A stretch of 64,000 nucleotides of DNA, taken from the NCBI RefSeq assembly GCF_020382885.2, contig NC_058508.1:8176055-8240054 (forward strand). The letters run 5' to 3'. A program made the translations under genes and the position numbers. The stretch's first letter is position 1; each line of letters starts with the position of its first letter. The stretch comes from Scatophagus argus (taxonomy: Eukaryota > Chordata > Actinopteri > Scatophagidae). The notes below the pieces were generated by a model. It worked only from the letters and a program-made list of their open reading frames with translations. It searched no databases and was not told the origin of the DNA. Shown piece by piece: positions 12,727 through 25,517 of the stretch.

Positions 12727-15345
12727 ATTTCTTGCCATGGTGACAGGCACAGGGTTGGGCGGATGTGGTCACTAATGGCCCTGATGTAAATAGTAAAAAT
12801 GCCCAATCATGTCGGTGTGTAGCTGTGTCTGCGTCGTGGTTCACATACACTTGCCATCAGCGAATCTCTAGATTTGGTGTGTTTGATTGCATCCACGTGT
12901 ATGGGTGAACCTGTGCTGGCACGCACGAGAGAGGCGTGGGTCTGTATGTGCTTGTGTGAAAGTGTGTGAATGTGTGTAGTTAATTAAACTTCGACGTGCA
13001 TAAGAGTTATTTTCTTGAACATGTCTCAAAGTTTCAGCGCAGAGGAGGAAATCTTAAATCTGTCACACCATTGAATAATTCCTCCAAATCTAAATATATA
13101 TCAGTGCCCCATTAAGATATCTGAATTATTAGGTAAGAACCTAAGATTTTTTTTCTGAACAGAGCCAAATATCAAACTTAATATTAAGAGCGATATAATA
13201 ATAGAATGCCTTGCCCTGCTATTCTGGCTGATCCTGTGTGAACAGCGCCCTCTGCAGACCAGAGGAGGCACTGCAGCAGTGGGACAACAGGGGCGCTCAA
13301 GAGTTTTAGAAGTAATCATGATAATAATGCATGAAATTGTTGTATAAAACTCATTATATATTGAATACTATGTCATTCTTAAGTTCACTCCAGGATGTTT
13401 TGCAAAGTGAGATTCGTCAGTCATCTTTGCAGCTGGCAGGAATCCCTTTTGTCATATATTAGTCAAAGTTTATTGTCAGTATCGCGATGGCGCACCCAAA
13501 CAACTCTTTGTTTCTTCAGTGATATCTCATGATCCTGTTGGCCACATGTACACATGCACTAGTGTGTACTTATTTCAAAGCTGCGAGGTGAAACTGTAAC
13601 TCATGTTTTCTTTACTTTAAGGTAGTAAAGAAATCTAAATGTGACCCGAGTGTCCAGGGCCTCGAGCTACACTGAGAGAAAATGTCAGCTAACAAATACT
13701 GGCTCTGTGTTCTAGTTCTAGCAAAAAGGGTTTGACATCTAATGACTCACATGGCAACAGTACAGATGAGTGTAATTATAAAGAAATAAGCCCTTATTCT
13801 GAATACAGTCTGAAATCAAATGAATTCAGTTTTTTTTTGTTTTTTTCACATTAGCCAGTTTGTGTCACCGATTGGATAGTTAGGTTGGTATACTGTATGT
13901 TATGAACTGACGGATAATACAGAAGTATTGTCCTTTCAGGATTTTGGCTTGGGAATGGGTGCATCACTGCTAGGCGCTGGTGTGTTATTGGGAGGGGTTT
14001 CAGGTACCTGGGGTGAGGGTGGGGGGGCGGGGTGGGTACGGTTTGGTACCTTTAAGTCTATTTGGCGTATTCAGGACTATACTTTGTATTTTTTCATGTT
14101 GTAGCGTGTTACCTAGAACTTGTGTGAACATTACTGCCAATTATTTAGTGAAGCAACTGGGTTTTAATTGTAAAACAGCCATTCATTCTTATTCATTCAA
14201 ATATGAAATGAATATGAGCTCGCAGAGACTGAAGACATGAAGTGACCTGATGCTTACAGATTTTCTGTCAGATCTGACTTTCTGACAGCATCTTGGTAAT
14301 GCAATGATTTTCAGACGCTGATACTCAAAGTCCGTGCAAAGTTCTGCTCAGTGTTCAGTAGTTTTCATTGTTAGTGGCGCCGATGGGGTCTGCCATTCAC
14401 ATGCAGACATGGATTCAAATAACTACATATTAACAGTGATAAATTTAATCTGTTTTCATTCTTGGATGAAGGAAATGAATGTAAAATCTTATGGCATGCT
14501 TTGGAAAATGTCAGTAATAATGCATGAACAAGACTACTACAATATGAAAAACTGCCAGTATAGTTCTTTACATCATGGGTATCACTGGGCTGCTAGTAGC
14601 CTGTTAACTGGGGTCAGGTGACATTGGGGTGTTGATGGTGGTATTTGGTGCTGTTGGGGCTACTATTAGGTAGTTTGGGGTACTGTCAGGTCAGGTTGTA
14701 CTATCGTTCTCAGTGTTTCGGTCTCTTCTTCAATCTGTGTGGTAGATAAAATAATAATACAAGCATTCTCCATGTTTTGTGCTCTGGCCCCTGTACACTA
14801 CCGTGGTATTGGTTGATTGTAAAATTCAGTATGTTATTGAAGTAAATGGAACCTGTGTGTGATGCTGTCTAGGGTCTGGTTTGTCCTGTACTACTGAAAA
14901 TAATAAAAAAAACTAATATCAATAATAATTATTTATTAACTAGAATGCGTTCTTTGTTGGAAATACTTTGTTTGACCACTCTTAAAATCGCCGTTGGCAC
15001 CCAAATCAAAGTTATATGTGATCATGCTGTTGTTTTGTTAGACTGATGCTATGTAGTGAAGCTGGTGCCATCAGTTGTGTGGTTTCCAGCATAAAAAAAA
15101 AAAATGCATGGATGTTACAATATCATCCTCCCATAATTCTGATAACAAAAATTGAATCCCCATCGATCAACAAACAAGCAACCATTGATTTTTGTAGCGT
15201 GCTACCCCTTTAACATGTTTCTTCTGAGCTGTTTCTTCCTGTTCTGAAGGTGTTTGACCTCTTCAGTGTAAAAAGCTGTATACAGAGATGTGTGTCACTG
15301 TCTTATTACCTGAATGTCTCTGGACTGCAGTCTGACCGTCACACC

Positions 15346-15351
15346 AATAAA
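15346..15351 (+). other. Poly(A) signal, probably syngr3
   Basis: AATAAA on the plus strand, followed by a TG-rich stretch (CTGCCTGTGTCTGTCC) about 20 bp downstream, as expected for a cleavage site. Confidence 0.55.
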
Positions 15352-15370
15352 AAAGAAAACACGTTTTGGA

Positions 15371-15939
15371 CTGCCTGTGTCTGTCCCTGATTTTGATGTG
15401 TGAAGATTTGGATTATGTTAAAATAAGCTATAATATTTTACAACACCATGAAAGGGTGGCACGTAGTCAAGAAACTTCCAAGGAATTTGTGGGTCCTCTC
15501 TGCTTTACTGTGCTTTTTAGTGCCTTTCAGCTCATTGGTTAGCTGCTCGGCTGCAACCTCAGTGTTTTGGTTCACTCAGTCTGCTTACAGTGTCGTTTCC
15601 AGCCACAGGAGGCAACTGTTTCCAGTAAAAAGGCTCAAAAAACGCAACATACAGCATCTGTTCAACACTGAACAGCAGACATACATTTAAGCTTATGTAC
15701 AGTCCAAAAAAAAAAAAAAAAATCAGTTATTGCAGGTTTAAATTCAGTTCACTGGAAAGTCTGTTTCAGTCAGAAAAACGGAAAGTCGGCAGAATTATAA
15801 AAGGTTTAAAGATGCAATTTGTCCTGTTATATTGCAGAAACTAAAAAGACGCTTAAAAGCACCCAACGATAAATGTGTTACTCTCTTACCACACCTTTTA
15901 ATCTCTCTCACAGACCTCAAAAAAAGATACAGAAATTTA
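15371..15939. other. Spacer between the 3' ends of syngr3 and znf598
   Basis: About 570 bp separate the two predicted poly(A) sites. A poly-A run of about 17 is at 15706-15722. An 80-codon open frame at 15448-15690 has no recognised domain and is not called. Confidence 0.5.
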
Positions 15940-15959
15940 AAGTGTTGACAGACAACAGC

Positions 15960-15965
15960 TTTATT
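15960..15965 (-). other. Poly(A) signal, probably znf598
   Basis: AATAAA on the minus strand (TTTATT as written) is followed downstream by GCTGTTGTCTGTC, a GU-rich element. It would give znf598 a 3' UTR of about 1.2 kb (15940-17182). Confidence 0.6.
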
Positions 15966-17182
15966 GAAGCCAGAGAGAAAAGGCAGGCAGCTGCTGCACG
16001 ATGAATAGACAAACTCTACATACATACACACTCATTCAGATGCACAAACATACACACATACAAACACGAGACAGATGCACACCCAGGTGGGCAGCATTGC
16101 AAGCTGAGGGTCCTGAGAGAGAAGATGAACAGACTGTGTGCTGGTTGTAACCAGCCCTCTTCCAAACAAACAGAGTAAACATGGCCAGAGTGTCAGAGCT
16201 GGAATTCAAATGGAGGCAAAAAGTGAGTGTGCGTGGTGTTCGGAATGACTTTTTTTTGTATTACAAGCATTATGATTGCACTAAATTTTCTTCATGATAA
16301 CAGAAGGTATACCCAAAATAAATCCTAGTAAAGTAAGTAGTTATAACTGTGGAAAACATGCAAGGAAACTCTTTTATTGTTTAGTTCCATTTAGTTTCAC
16401 ACCATTGCACTAATTAACCAATTCATCAATCACCAACTCTAATGTGAATCTTCAGTGAACCAAATGCTCTTTAAAAAAAAACAAAAGGTATAAAGCATTT
16501 AAATGTGAACCAAAATTTGTTCTTATTCCCATTATTTACTTCCTGTCACTCACCCTCCTATATGATACCTCTGACAGGGAAAAATCCAGTCTCAAAACAC
16601 TTAACAGGCCTTTCTCCCCATGAAGCAACAATTAATTAAAAGCAATTAAACTGCTACACTTAAATAAATATGGTGCTGAACATTTGAACTGAACGTGCTT
16701 TTGTTTATTTTGCCATCAAACTAAGCTGCCCCGCAGGGGAATTAATCAAACTTGATCAACTCTGACAAAACACCTTTTGTCATCAAGTGAAAAGGCAAAG
16801 CAAAACATTGAAATGAATACGATTTCCTTTATTAGGGAGCTATGTAATCAAGCAAAGCCTCAGCTTGTCTCTCCTCTTTCTTCATTAAATAAATTCTGGT
16901 TAGACCAGTGCCAGCTGGAGACATCAGTTGAAATGGGGCAAATTTGTGTTTAACTTGTGAACATTCACACAAAACCTATTAACACAATTCCCCATGGAAA
17001 GTAAAAACACCATAAACCATCTTAAATTCCAATTTGTTATGAGATATAATCCCCAAACTCTGCTGGGATGTGCTCACACTGGAATCAGCCTGCCGTTTTC
17101 CCTCACTGACTTTGACTGGGACTCGGGGGAAAACTGAAAGTTAACCCCACGATGGCAAACAGGGCAGAGGAAAAGCAAGGGG

Positions 17183-20100
17183 CTAGCTGATAATTCGGCT
17201 AATTGACTGCAAGGAGGGGAACTCCTCACTCTCACCGACGTGGAGGGTCTTGTGGGAGTTGAAGTCTTTGGGGGCCAGTACCTGTCTGCAAGTGGGGCAC
17301 ACCTGACAATCCAGTTCAGCTGCTGCGTTAGCCGCTGGGGTCGTTGTCTGCCAGGCGTTCTTCTTGTTCTTGTTCTTCTTTCCTCCTCCTGCACCTGACT
17401 GCTTCTCCATTGCCTTGCAGTCTCCGTGGGCAGTCAGGAGCTCCTGCTGCTTGCCAGTGTCCGGCAAGAGCACCAAAAGCTCGTTGAAGATGCGGTTAAA
17501 GTTGTCTCCGAGCAGGTCCTTGCAGCTGCGGTGGTACTGGGCTGCTGAGATCACACCCTGAGAGCAAAGGAAGAGGGTCAGGAGGCAGACGGAGGAAGCA
17601 ATGAAGCTACCAATACGCAACCATTAACCTGGGGTGCTATTAAACATGCTTTTGTCTCAATATTAACTAATGCATATTGAAGTTGTTTGTAGAAAAATAT
17701 CTATAGATCAGAATTAATTTGTTGTCATAACTATTGATGTAAAATCACAAAAAAAATAAAAAATCCACAAGTTACATGCTGTTGTCGTTGGTAAACAAAG
17801 TTCTCAGGATGACAATCTTAATAATTACGTAGAGAGTACCTGTCTGAACTGTGCAGAGTAGTTTTTGAACTCGTTGAACTTTGACTCATCATTATGGAGG
17901 TACTTTCTAATGGACAGGATCAACTCCAGATTCCGCTGATGAAAGTCATCCGGAGCCATGTAATCACTGCTCAACACCTTCGGGGGCCTGGGAAATTTAA
18001 AAAAAAACATTCAAGTTCACACACTTTGTACCAGACAAGACTAACATCAACAAAACAAATGGTGCTCATGTAGAAAAAAAAGGGAGATGGTCTCACAGGT
18101 TGACTGCAGAGGGAGCAGGCACCACCACGTTGCTGTTGAGGGGGATCCCGGTGAATCCTGGGGGAGGTCTAGCGGCTGCAACTCCTAGGCCAGGTGGAGG
18201 AGGGGGCAGATCGGAGGCCTTCATCGGGAAGGAGCTCTTGAATCCTGAAAGATGAACAGAGTGTGAGCTGCTACTTCTACTGCAACAGCAGGACCCTTCA
18301 AGATATGTCCTCCCAGCAATGGCAATATGTGTGTTAAGTGTTATAGTAATTGAACACAAAAACCCAAACTAATGAAACTAGCTAATTTGAGGTGGCAATC
18401 AAGCACCTGGCAATCACAGCTAGACAGCTGTATATTCAGCAAACACACCCGAACACAGGACTCACTGAGCCTTAATACTGACAATACAATAACTCTAAAA
18501 ACTACTGCACAGACGAGAAGTTACAACAGGCTGAGACTTTAACTTGCTATGGAAACATTTATTGACTTTGAATGTTGAGAGATAAACTGGAGCATTTCCA
18601 ATTCACTTCCAGAAAATCTGTCTGACTTGTTTTTTTTTGGTTTTTTTCCTACAAACACACTCAGTCAGTCAACTCACTGCAAATGATGTAAACCTCTGAT
18701 CATTTTATACAGTAGAAAATACATGGGTACAAAAGAAAATATTATGGAGTGATTTACCTGGTGGTGGTTTCTTGGTCATGAGAGCAGGGAACTCTTCCTC
18801 CTGTTCAAGAGGTGGGTCTGTGCTGGGATGTGGCGTTACCGCAACTGCCTCTTTATTAATGGGTGGTGATTTCTCAGGGTGGCCATTAACCAACCCACTT
18901 GTCAGAGCTCCTGTCACAGCACCGGAAAGTGGTTTGTTCCAAGATTTCTCAGGGACGTTCTCCTTTTGCGCCACCGTTTCCACTGAGACTGCACTTACAC
19001 TTTGTGTCACCCCTGAAACTGAAGATGAAGACGTAGGGGGCACAGCTGTGTTCTTCTGCGGCTTTTTCTTCTTGCTGGCTTTTGAGGTAGGAGGATCAGG
19101 GTTGGGGTTTTGGTTTGGAGGGTTGGAGGCCACAGTAGGAGGTTTGCTGTTGCCTCCTTTAACGGTGAGCAGAGAGGAGATATCCAACATGGTGGGGACC
19201 GAGCGGAACTCCTGCTGAGTCAGTCCGCCGCCTTCATCATCAGAAGAAGGAGGAGATTGGGTAGATGTGGCTTTCCCACTGTCCCCTACTTTCTTTTTCC
19301 TGCGTGAAGATGAAGAAGATGCTGAGGAGGAGAGGACCTGAGGGCCAGAGGGTGCACATGAGAGTGGAGGGGGAGGTCTTGAGGAAGGAGGGGGATGAGT
19401 GGTGGGTTTAGCTGGAGCAGTATGGTTGGACCAAGCCGAGTTGGTGCGAGCTGCAGTTTTGAGGGGCCGGACTTTGGACACAAGAGCGGGGAAATCCTCC
19501 TCTTGGAAAGATGAAGTCTTCTTCTTTTGTGCAGAGTAAGCAGGGGTCATTGGTGATGTGACAGCAGCAGCCGAGAGACTTGGGAAGTCGTCTTCCTTTA
19601 AAGCTGCTCGAGCTGCTGCTACGGGCACAGGAGCTGGATTTACTCTGGGGAAAGACAATAACAAAAATTGAACACTTCATTCATCATTTCAACATGATGT
19701 GTGATACGGATTTCACTTTGCACTGTATGTGAGTAGTTACATGGATGTGGCAGCTGTGGCCCCTAAAGCTGGAAAGTCATCTTCTTCTGGCTCAGTGCTC
19801 TTCATTGTTCTTACTGCAACAGAAAAGACAAGAAGCACATGTCAGCACAGAGTGATTTCCTGCAGTCACCTGCAATCCTTGTATCAGCTTTTACAGTTAA
19901 ATTAGCTGCATCAATGACCATACATTAACTGGTACATTTCCTTTTTCACCTGGAGGTTTGCTTGTTTGGTTGATGTGTCCATTCTTGTGTCTGGGCTCTT
20001 CTGGCTCTGTCCTTTCTGTCCTGTCCTCTCGGCAGTGTTTGGGAGCGCTCCTCTCCTGCACCGCTCCTCTCTCCTCCTGACGACGCATCGCCATGGACGC

Positions 20101-23100
20101 CCTCATAGCAGCAGCCACCTCCCTGTCTTCTTCCTCTCTGTGTGGATGAGCAAACACTCAAATAAACCCCACAAAAGCAAAAAGAAACCAAATTACAGCT
20201 CCAACAACTAGCCAATTGATTAATCACAAAAAATATCAGCAATTTTTAATTAATTGCTTCAGTCATTTTTCAAGCAAAAATGTCAAAGATATGCTGCCTC
20301 CAGCTTCTTAAATGTACCTAATTTGATGACATCACTCTGGGAAATTGTGAGCAGCATTTTTCAGTTTTTTGACAGCTGACAATTTTGACAGTTACAAAAA
20401 AAAAATGCACCATGACTGGGAAGATACAGGAATCTGACTGCAACAGCTTATACATTTTGCATAAATTGGTCACATCTGATGAAGCCTTTAGAGACTGCCA
20501 AGCACTGCATGTCAAATGCGCAAATCCACACACACACACACAGAGCCAGGCAGCATACTGTGATACTCAGTTGTGACAGCCTCACGCAGCCATTCATTAC
20601 ATATTTTCCACATTCACTCTTCACCAATGGCACTGGATGCTCAGCACTCTGGTTACCAAGCTCTTCGTTTATCCTTCACAGTTTCTGTATGCTGTTGCCA
20701 TCCAAAAAAACACTGCACAGCTAATTTAGACTCACCGGGAGTACCTCCAGCTCTTCTGTCCCCCATGAGACCTTCCTCCTCTTCCTCCTCGACTGTGACG
20801 CACCTCCTCATAGTCCTCACCTGTCACCAGACCTAAGGACACACACATTTTCTTCACATTCTCTTCGTTCAAACTACACTTGTCAATAGTGATCCCCTAA
20901 ATATAAAGATAAGGTCTGTCTCTTCCACACACACACAGGAATTATTAACTAAATAACCTTGTAATTTATGTTATTATTTTTATTTTGTTTTTATTTTTAA
21001 AGTTCTGATCTCAATTCAGTTTCAGTTTGTTAGCTTAGTTTATTGTCTAAAAATATTCAGTTTCAACATTTATTTCACTATAATATGGGGCAAGATTTGA
21101 AAAGAGAGATATTACAATACAGACACATCACTTTGTGAAGGCAACTGACTCAAAAGTTATACAGACATCCGTGTGTTATTAAACAACTAATGTCTTTTCA
21201 TGCTTTTTGTGGGCATTTTGTGTACCGTATATTTTCTTTATAATAGTCTTGCCGGTACCGTTTTGTTTTGTTTGTTTTGTTAGTTTAATTTTTTTAGTTT
21301 ACATTTTTATTTCAGTTAATTAAAATGTTTTTTCTCACTTCAGTAGTTAACTAATACTAACCCTGACACACAAACACACACATTCACAGAAGAATATCAT
21401 TCTCACCAACCTTCGTTCCTCCTCTGTTGTCTCGGGGCGTAGTTAAACTGTAGGTCGATGTAGCGGTTCTGTCGAGCCTCTGCCCTGTTCTTGCTGTGTG
21501 CTGCTGCCTTGTGGGCCTTGTAGTCTATCTCAGTACGGAATGCATGGGTGAACTGTTCTGTGGCACAGCGGCCTTCCTCACACAGATAGTGACTCTCTTT
21601 GAAGTGCTCGCTCAGGTACTGATAATCACTATTGGCAGCATGGTTAAAAAATTAAAGGTCAACAAGTGATTTTTAAGCAAATTACAAAAATGATCAATAA
21701 ACTGAAAAGCTAAATGGCTATATGTGGTTTCTGTGTGCATTTGAAATAATACACACCTGTAATATTCTTGGGAACCGTCTGCATCACAGAAATGGCAGAA
21801 GTAGTGGTCCCTACGTAAGTGTTTAAGCAGCTCATCATTATCAAGGTAACGGTCATCGCAGAACTTGCAGAGCGGGTGTCCTCTGTGACTGGTGTCGTCT
21901 GGGTCTCCGTGCGCTCGGTGACGTGCCAACTCCTTACGGTTGTACCACTTTCGCTCGTGGGAGAAGATCTGGTGGGAGAGGAAAAGTTCAAACAACAAAT
22001 CTCTGACAGCAGTAGGCCGTGATCTTGATCTTTTGAAATATTTTCTTCTGACATGTTCAACATGACTTGCTTCAGAGCACTGAAGAATACACACACAACA
22101 CTTCAAAATAAAAACTGTTATATTTAAGGAGCATCATCTTAACATAACAAGTCTTCAAAATGTTCCGATAGGTAGTTTCCACTTTATAAGCAAGCGCTCC
22201 AGTGTTTGGTCTGAGAGTTACAGTTTAAGGGGACAAAAATAGATCTGTCCAGTAATAAATACATAGAATAGATTACACTGTAATTGCTGCACAACAGCTG
22301 GTGCTGGGAACAATTACGTGGATCAATATTTACTGATAATTCTGAAACGTCAATATAAAAAAAAAAACTCTTTCCTGGTGTTGTGCACCTAATGGTATAC
22401 TGTGCAAGACCTTATGCTGTCAACTCAATTTGCCTTCTATGCTGTGGTCAAACACAATTTTTGTGGTATTACGACTATGACAAATGACCGGCATGTCCCA
22501 GGATCAGCGGGTTAGGGATGAGTATACCTTGAGATGCTTTGAGCAGAGCTTGCAGCAGAAGAGCTCATGTTGCTTCCTCATGTGTTGCTCCAGCTCCTCA
22601 AACTTGGAGAAGACTTTAGGCTCTGAACAGCGGAGGCACTCTGGCAACAGCAGATGCCTGATAAAACAGACATGCGGAAACATGGAAAATTCAATGAGTA
22701 TGTGAAGGAAAGATGCGTTATTTCAGAGTGAGGAACCGCCTGCACTGTCACAACAATGGTTTGCCTGTTTCACCATGCATAAATGCACATGCAAGTGACA
22801 TGAAATCACATTAATTCTTTTTTATAAAACAAATCGTTTTAATCGTTAAAATCAACGTTGATTGGGTTTCTTTAACCCAACGCCTTGATTTTGGCTACTT
22901 TTTTGAGGGCCTTGTAACACAAAATTAACAGACACAGTCAAATATCACCAGCACATTACCATCTAATGGTTGAGTCTGCATTGATTGTATTTAAAAGAGT
23001 TCAAATTACAAACAGTGTGTGACCAACACAATCATGAGGAATGGATACTGGAACAGAGCAGTACCTGTACTGGGCATAGATCTTCTCATTACTGAAATAG

Positions 23101-24297
23101 ATATCATGCTTCTTCTCACAGGGGAACTGTTGGTAGGGCAAGCACGAGAAGGCCTCTAGTTTTTTCACGAACACCACCTGAGAACAACATAAAAGTCAGA
23201 ATGTAAGAACTGCTGATCATTTTATGCCAGACAATCTTTGAGGAAAGTGGGGAGATAAAAGGGCTGTACTTCACTGTTGAAAGGACAACTTACAACATTT
23301 AGGTTCTCAGACAGGTTTTGGTTTAATAAAGAGCTGGATAAACGGCACATTTTTAGTCACACCCTACGGAACTGTGTGAATGCATTCACGTTATAAAGCC
23401 CAAACAGCAACAATAGTGACATCCAGATGTAAAAGTAGCTGACAACTGACACAAGCTGACTGCTAACGTAACTTTTGAGGGGAGAGCTAGGCCCTTGTTG
23501 GTATCACAATGCCAGGCTGCGCTGGCAGGTTGGCTGACGTCCATCGTTAACCTTAACTAGTATACTTACTTGTATCTGAGAGCAGCTTTGCGCAAGGAAG
23601 GAGTGACTGACAGACAGACACGACAATTATCTTTAAAAAGCTTGGCATTTAAACACACACCAGCCGAGAAATGACAACAGACACACTACTCATCTCTCAC
23701 GGTGGTCTGTTTGAGAGGTGACAGTTAACGTGTCCTGACAGTTCACTAAATCACAAGTTTACTATCACTTCATCATTAAATAAAAATGACTAGGTAAGTG
23801 CTCACATGCGGAAGCCAGCCCGTTAGCTGACTGACTGACTTAGGGTATAGCTAACGAGCTAACCTATAATGACAGATTTGCTAATGTTGGCGTGAGATAA
23901 CTTAGCTAAGCTAATGACAGCGAGAAAAAGTAGTCTTGAGCAACTAGTAAACGCCATTGGCTTCTATATATTATTAACCACCAATGTTTTTTTATTTATT
24001 TATCATGAATTTACCATTCAAATATATCAGCAAATTTTCATACAACAAAACTAACAGAACGATGCGGCCTAGCTAGCACCACCGTGGGCCATCCCCGAGC
24101 CACAGTAGCAATGGAATGCGCACCTTGTCGAGCTCCTCCCGGCAGACTGCGCAGTACTTCTGATCGCACAGCACCCTCATTTTGGTGGAGCAGCGGTAAC
24201 AAACCGGGTGGTCGCATTTCCCTAAGGCGAAAATATCGACTTCTTGGCAGCATAGGACGCAGTGCTTCTCTGCTTCTTTAGTGGCTGTTGAATCCAT
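17183..24297 (-). CDS. znf598: E3 ubiquitin-protein ligase ZNF598
   Basis: ZNF598 (yeast Hel2) senses collided ribosomes and ubiquitinates eS10 and uS10 to start ribosome-associated quality control. Twelve coding exons join in frame to 920 residues (human 904): 24124-24297, 23065-23177, 22528-22657, 21757-21968, 21411-21628, 20736-20832, 19950-20137, 19741-19813, 18758-19644, 18097-18244, 17840-17987 and 17183-17557. The N-terminal RING has C13, C16, C28, H30, C33, C36, C49 and C52. C2H2-type zinc fingers follow in exons 3-5 (for example HPLCKFCDDRYLDNDELLKHLRRDH). The middle is low-complexity, rich in P, S and K, and contains five acidic-FP(A/S)L motifs. The C-terminal region has a conserved helical part (FNELLVLLPDT) and a last finger CQVCPTCRQVL. 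The start ATG places the RING as in the human protein. The gene is tail to tail with syngr3, as in human 16p13.3. Confidence 0.96.
20195..20365. repeat. Interspersed teleost repeat fragment in znf598 intron 6
   Basis: The stretch from ATTGATTAATCA to CTGGGAAATTGTGAGCAGC and TTTTTTGACAGCTGAC matches a dispersed teleost repeat whose consensus contains GATTAATCG and CTCTGGGAAATTGTG. Identification is from memory. Confidence 0.55.
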
Positions 24298-25517
24298 AGT
24301 CGCGAAAAGGCACAAATCAACTTTAATAGTGTTTGCTATCAGCGAGAGCCACAGCCGCTGAAGTACTTACGTAATAATGAAAGTCTGAGCTACAGGCGCG
24401 TCGCGTAACTGTAGTCTCAGCACTGATTTGTATAGCATGTGGATAAACGGCAACCATTCCTGTAGCGCTGCTTATGCCCTATACCTATACTTATCTATTT
24501 GCGCAGGCTCTCACGACTGTTCCACGTGTGTCCCATAGTGCGTGCCGGTCTGATATGGTCTAATCTCTACTTCCATTACATATTACATAGAAAACTCAAG
24601 GTAGACCTGATGACATCACCAGTGTTGTCCCAAGGTAATATTCAGTATATGAAGTTAATACAAAACTCTTTTCTTTTTATGTTTTCTCTGGTTTGCTGTG
24701 ACAACCTCGAATATCAACCTTTAAACTCAATCCTCCCTCAGGTGTTTTATAGAGTCAATCAGTCGTATGTGTGAAGGCCGTGACTCTGCTCTCCTACACT
24801 GTGGAAACTCGGGCTCAGTTAGAACCATTTGATTTGGTTTCATTTCTGCTGTAATGAAACTCACACTACATCTTTCAATAATCACTCTCTAGTTTCTGTT
24901 CAGAACCAGATGATCTATTGAGAACAGTAAATAACTATGAATTGTCCCTGGAGCTAGCAGTTGTGGTGTGTAAACAGTTAGACTGTGACTCTGCTGTTCC
25001 AACAGAGAGGAGAAAGGTTTCATGGTACAGATCTGTGTGGAGGATCAGCTCTTACCGTCTTCAGTCTGGATCTGCACTAACTGTTTGTCGTTAGATTCCT
25101 ATTTCTACAACCTGGAAATCGCTTACTCAGGTCGGGCCTTTCGTGACATCGGATATAACAGGAATAAATAATAAGCCTCAAAAGCCAAAAGACATCCAGA
25201 GAAAATCCAGGACAAATAAAGTTGAGGTTTAATGGGAGTCGTTGTACTCACGACACTGTGTAACCTGATGTGATAATGGTGAATCTGTTTCAGCATTTCC
25301 AGCACTTTTTATCATAATCATTCAGGACTGTTACAGAAGGACAAAACAGCAAAATCAATGTTATCCTGACAGTATTTTCAAGATGAGGTCACCGTTAAAG
25401 ATGAAAGGAAGGTGATAGTTTTCCAGAAAGTCTCCATCGCTGCGGCCCTAAGCAGTGATCAGTACCATCAGTGCTTTAAAGTGGTCCAGTGTCCATGGTT
25501 GGGAAATGTCTTGCTCG
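24298..25517. promoter_or_regulatory. znf598 upstream region and slc25a17 3' region
   Basis: The znf598 promoter should lie in the first few hundred bases, which have more CpG than the rest. The other part holds the 3' UTR of slc25a17. I could not pick one convincing poly(A) signal. No extra gene is seen. Confidence 0.5.

Larger units (their letters stand above)
10821..15370 (+). other. Probable long 3' UTR of syngr3
   Basis: No further exon of any known gene appears before AATAAA at 15346-15351, which sits in a typical context. The interval includes a degenerate tandem repeat (12120-12340) and a 22-base poly-G run (12705-12726). The UTR length is an inference; earlier poly(A) sites are possible, for example near 14900. 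Confidence 0.45.
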
